Shown in pieces: positions 14,226 through 14,925 of a stretch of DNA of 14,925 bases. The position numbers and the translations under genes were made by a program. Under the pieces are notes generated by a model, which saw only the letters and a list, made by a program, of their open reading frames with translations, was not told where the DNA came from and searched no databases. How positions within the stretch are numbered: the stretch's first letter is position 1; each line of letters begins with the position of its first letter. The stretch comes from an uncultured Candidatus Melainabacteria bacterium (lineage in GTDB: Bacteria > Cyanobacteriota > Vampirovibrionia > Gastranaerophilales > Gastranaerophilaceae), in NCBI GenBank assembly GCA_934773085.1, contig CAKVMU010000016.1, positions 1 to 14,925 of the forward strand. The letters run 5' to 3'.

Positions 14226-14925
14226 ATGGCAGACATTGATAATTTTTCGGCAATAAGTGAAAATTTTGAGACAATCAAAACTCTTTTAAATTCAATAAGG
14301 GCGCAGGGTATACTCAATACGTCTGATGTTGATAAGTTGCTGACGGGGATTAATTCTAAGCTTGAAAAAATTAATTCCGAAGAAGATATTGATTTGATAA
14401 AAATCTTTTTGTCTGAATTGAAACAGAACCTTGATGAACGTCATAGTGTGCTGATTTCAAAATTTGGTGCTATAGAATCATTGTTTTCAAACTTGTTAAA
14501 AACAAGTTCTGAGATGCCAAAATCATCTGAACTAAAAGAACTTTTTGACATAGTTGCGACAAATTTGTCTGTATTTTCAAGAGAAGTTGTTTCCCAAAAA
14601 GAATCTCTTACTGACATTACACTAAGATTAGATGCTTTGAGATCAGATGATTCTCAGAAAAAAGACATTATAAAAAATATTGCTTTGTTAAAGCCGGATT
14701 TAGAACGTTTAAACAATGGGTTTGATTCAATTGTATTGAGCTTAAACGACAATTTTAAATCCATAATTAAAACTATTACAACAATTGATAAAACTGAATA
14801 TTTAGATAGATTTTCTGATAGTTTGTCTAGTATAGAAATGTCTTCAAATACTGTTTTATCCGCATTGCAAATGTTGGGTAAAAAGACAGAACAAGTTGAA
14901 GATGCTCTTAAAGATGTTGCAACAA
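14226..14925 (+). CDS. Coiled-coil protein, partial (continues beyond the window)
   Basis: The frame is open for 233 codons from ATG 14226 to the window end. The product is rich in Leu, Ile, Ser, Lys, Glu and Asp with heptad-like spacing, so it is mostly alpha-helical and probably coiled coil; it has no Cys, no signal peptide and no membrane helix in the visible part. An in-frame stop at 14217-14219 makes this the first possible ATG. No close Shine-Dalgarno is visible; an AGGAT lies 16 nt upstream. A strong promoter (14160-14188) drives it divergently from spmA. The long helical repeats would suit a structural, chemoreceptor-like or scaffold protein, but I do not recognise a family and the missing C-terminus may hold the defining domain. 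Confidence 0.8.
   Translation, partial: MADIDNFSAISENFETIKTLLNSIRAQGILNTSDVDKLLTGINSKLEKINSEEDIDLIKIFLSELKQNLDERHSVLISKFGAIESLFSNLLKTSSEMPKSSELKELFDIVATNLSVFSREVVSQKESLTDITLRLDALRSDDSQKKDIIKNIALLKPDLERLNNGFDSIVLSLNDNFKSIIKTITTIDKTEYLDRFSDSLSSIEMSSNTVLSALQMLGKKTEQVEDALKDVAT

Noticed and set aside
14041..14274. Minus-strand 77-codon frame upstream of spmA
   Set aside because: It overlaps spmA and both divergent promoters and has a Tyr/Asn-rich AT-driven composition.

Overview
The window is AT-rich, uses the standard code (TGA is a stop in rnpA and spmA), and is packed with genes, most of them on the minus strand. The likely source is an uncultured non-photosynthetic relative of cyanobacteria (Vampirovibrionia/'Melainabacteria', probably gut Gastranaerophilales). 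The clues are a DUF1822-like domain (a cyanobacterial family) at 9448-7547, N-terminal 'PAFKSG'/'FKG' motifs of the kind I associate with Gastranaerophilales in the protein at 12227-10305, and RNase Y beside SpmA/SpmB. This placement comes from memory of protein families, not from a search.

Layout. (1) 1-1411 (-): RNase Y without its last ~50 residues, with a short leader region upstream. (2) 1605-2526 (-): rnpA overlapping an unrecognised gene, with no rpmH or yidC/yidD beside it; rnpA may have a leaderless mRNA. (3) 2637-3191 (+): an unrecognised acidic protein that abuts the next block. (4) 9448-3192 (-): a tight three-gene operon, the most interesting part. It encodes a DUF1822-like/acidic/membrane/TonB-C-like protein, an acidic protein with a sigma-region-4-like C-terminal helix-turn-helix, and a 985-residue protein with three zinc ribbons, a P-loop ATPase and a helical-repeat tail. 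(5) 9646-10308 (+): an SLT-type lytic transglycosylase without a signal peptide. (6) 12227-10305 (-): a 640-residue membrane protein that looks like a tandem duplication of a ~280-residue module. (7) 12228-12668: a gene-free AT-rich region with a clear minus-strand terminator and paired palindromes. (8) 12669-13043 (+): a small zinc-ribbon protein whose 3' end overlaps spmB. (9) 14108-12979 (-): spmA-spmB. (10) 14226-14925 (+): the start of a coiled-coil protein, divergent from spmA, with interlocked promoters.

The identified genes serve RNA decay and processing (RNase Y, RNase P protein), cell-wall turnover (lytic transglycosylase) and membrane functions (SpmAB). The three-gene operon looks like an undescribed route from the cell envelope to transcription: a membrane protein with a large acidic cytoplasmic part, a putative DNA- or RNA-polymerase-binding acidic partner, and a signalling-type ATPase. 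That function is inferred. All three complete convergent gene pairs abut or overlap with no terminator between them, so antisense transcription at 3' ends is probably common here. No tRNA, rRNA, CRISPR array, insertion sequence or phage gene was seen.
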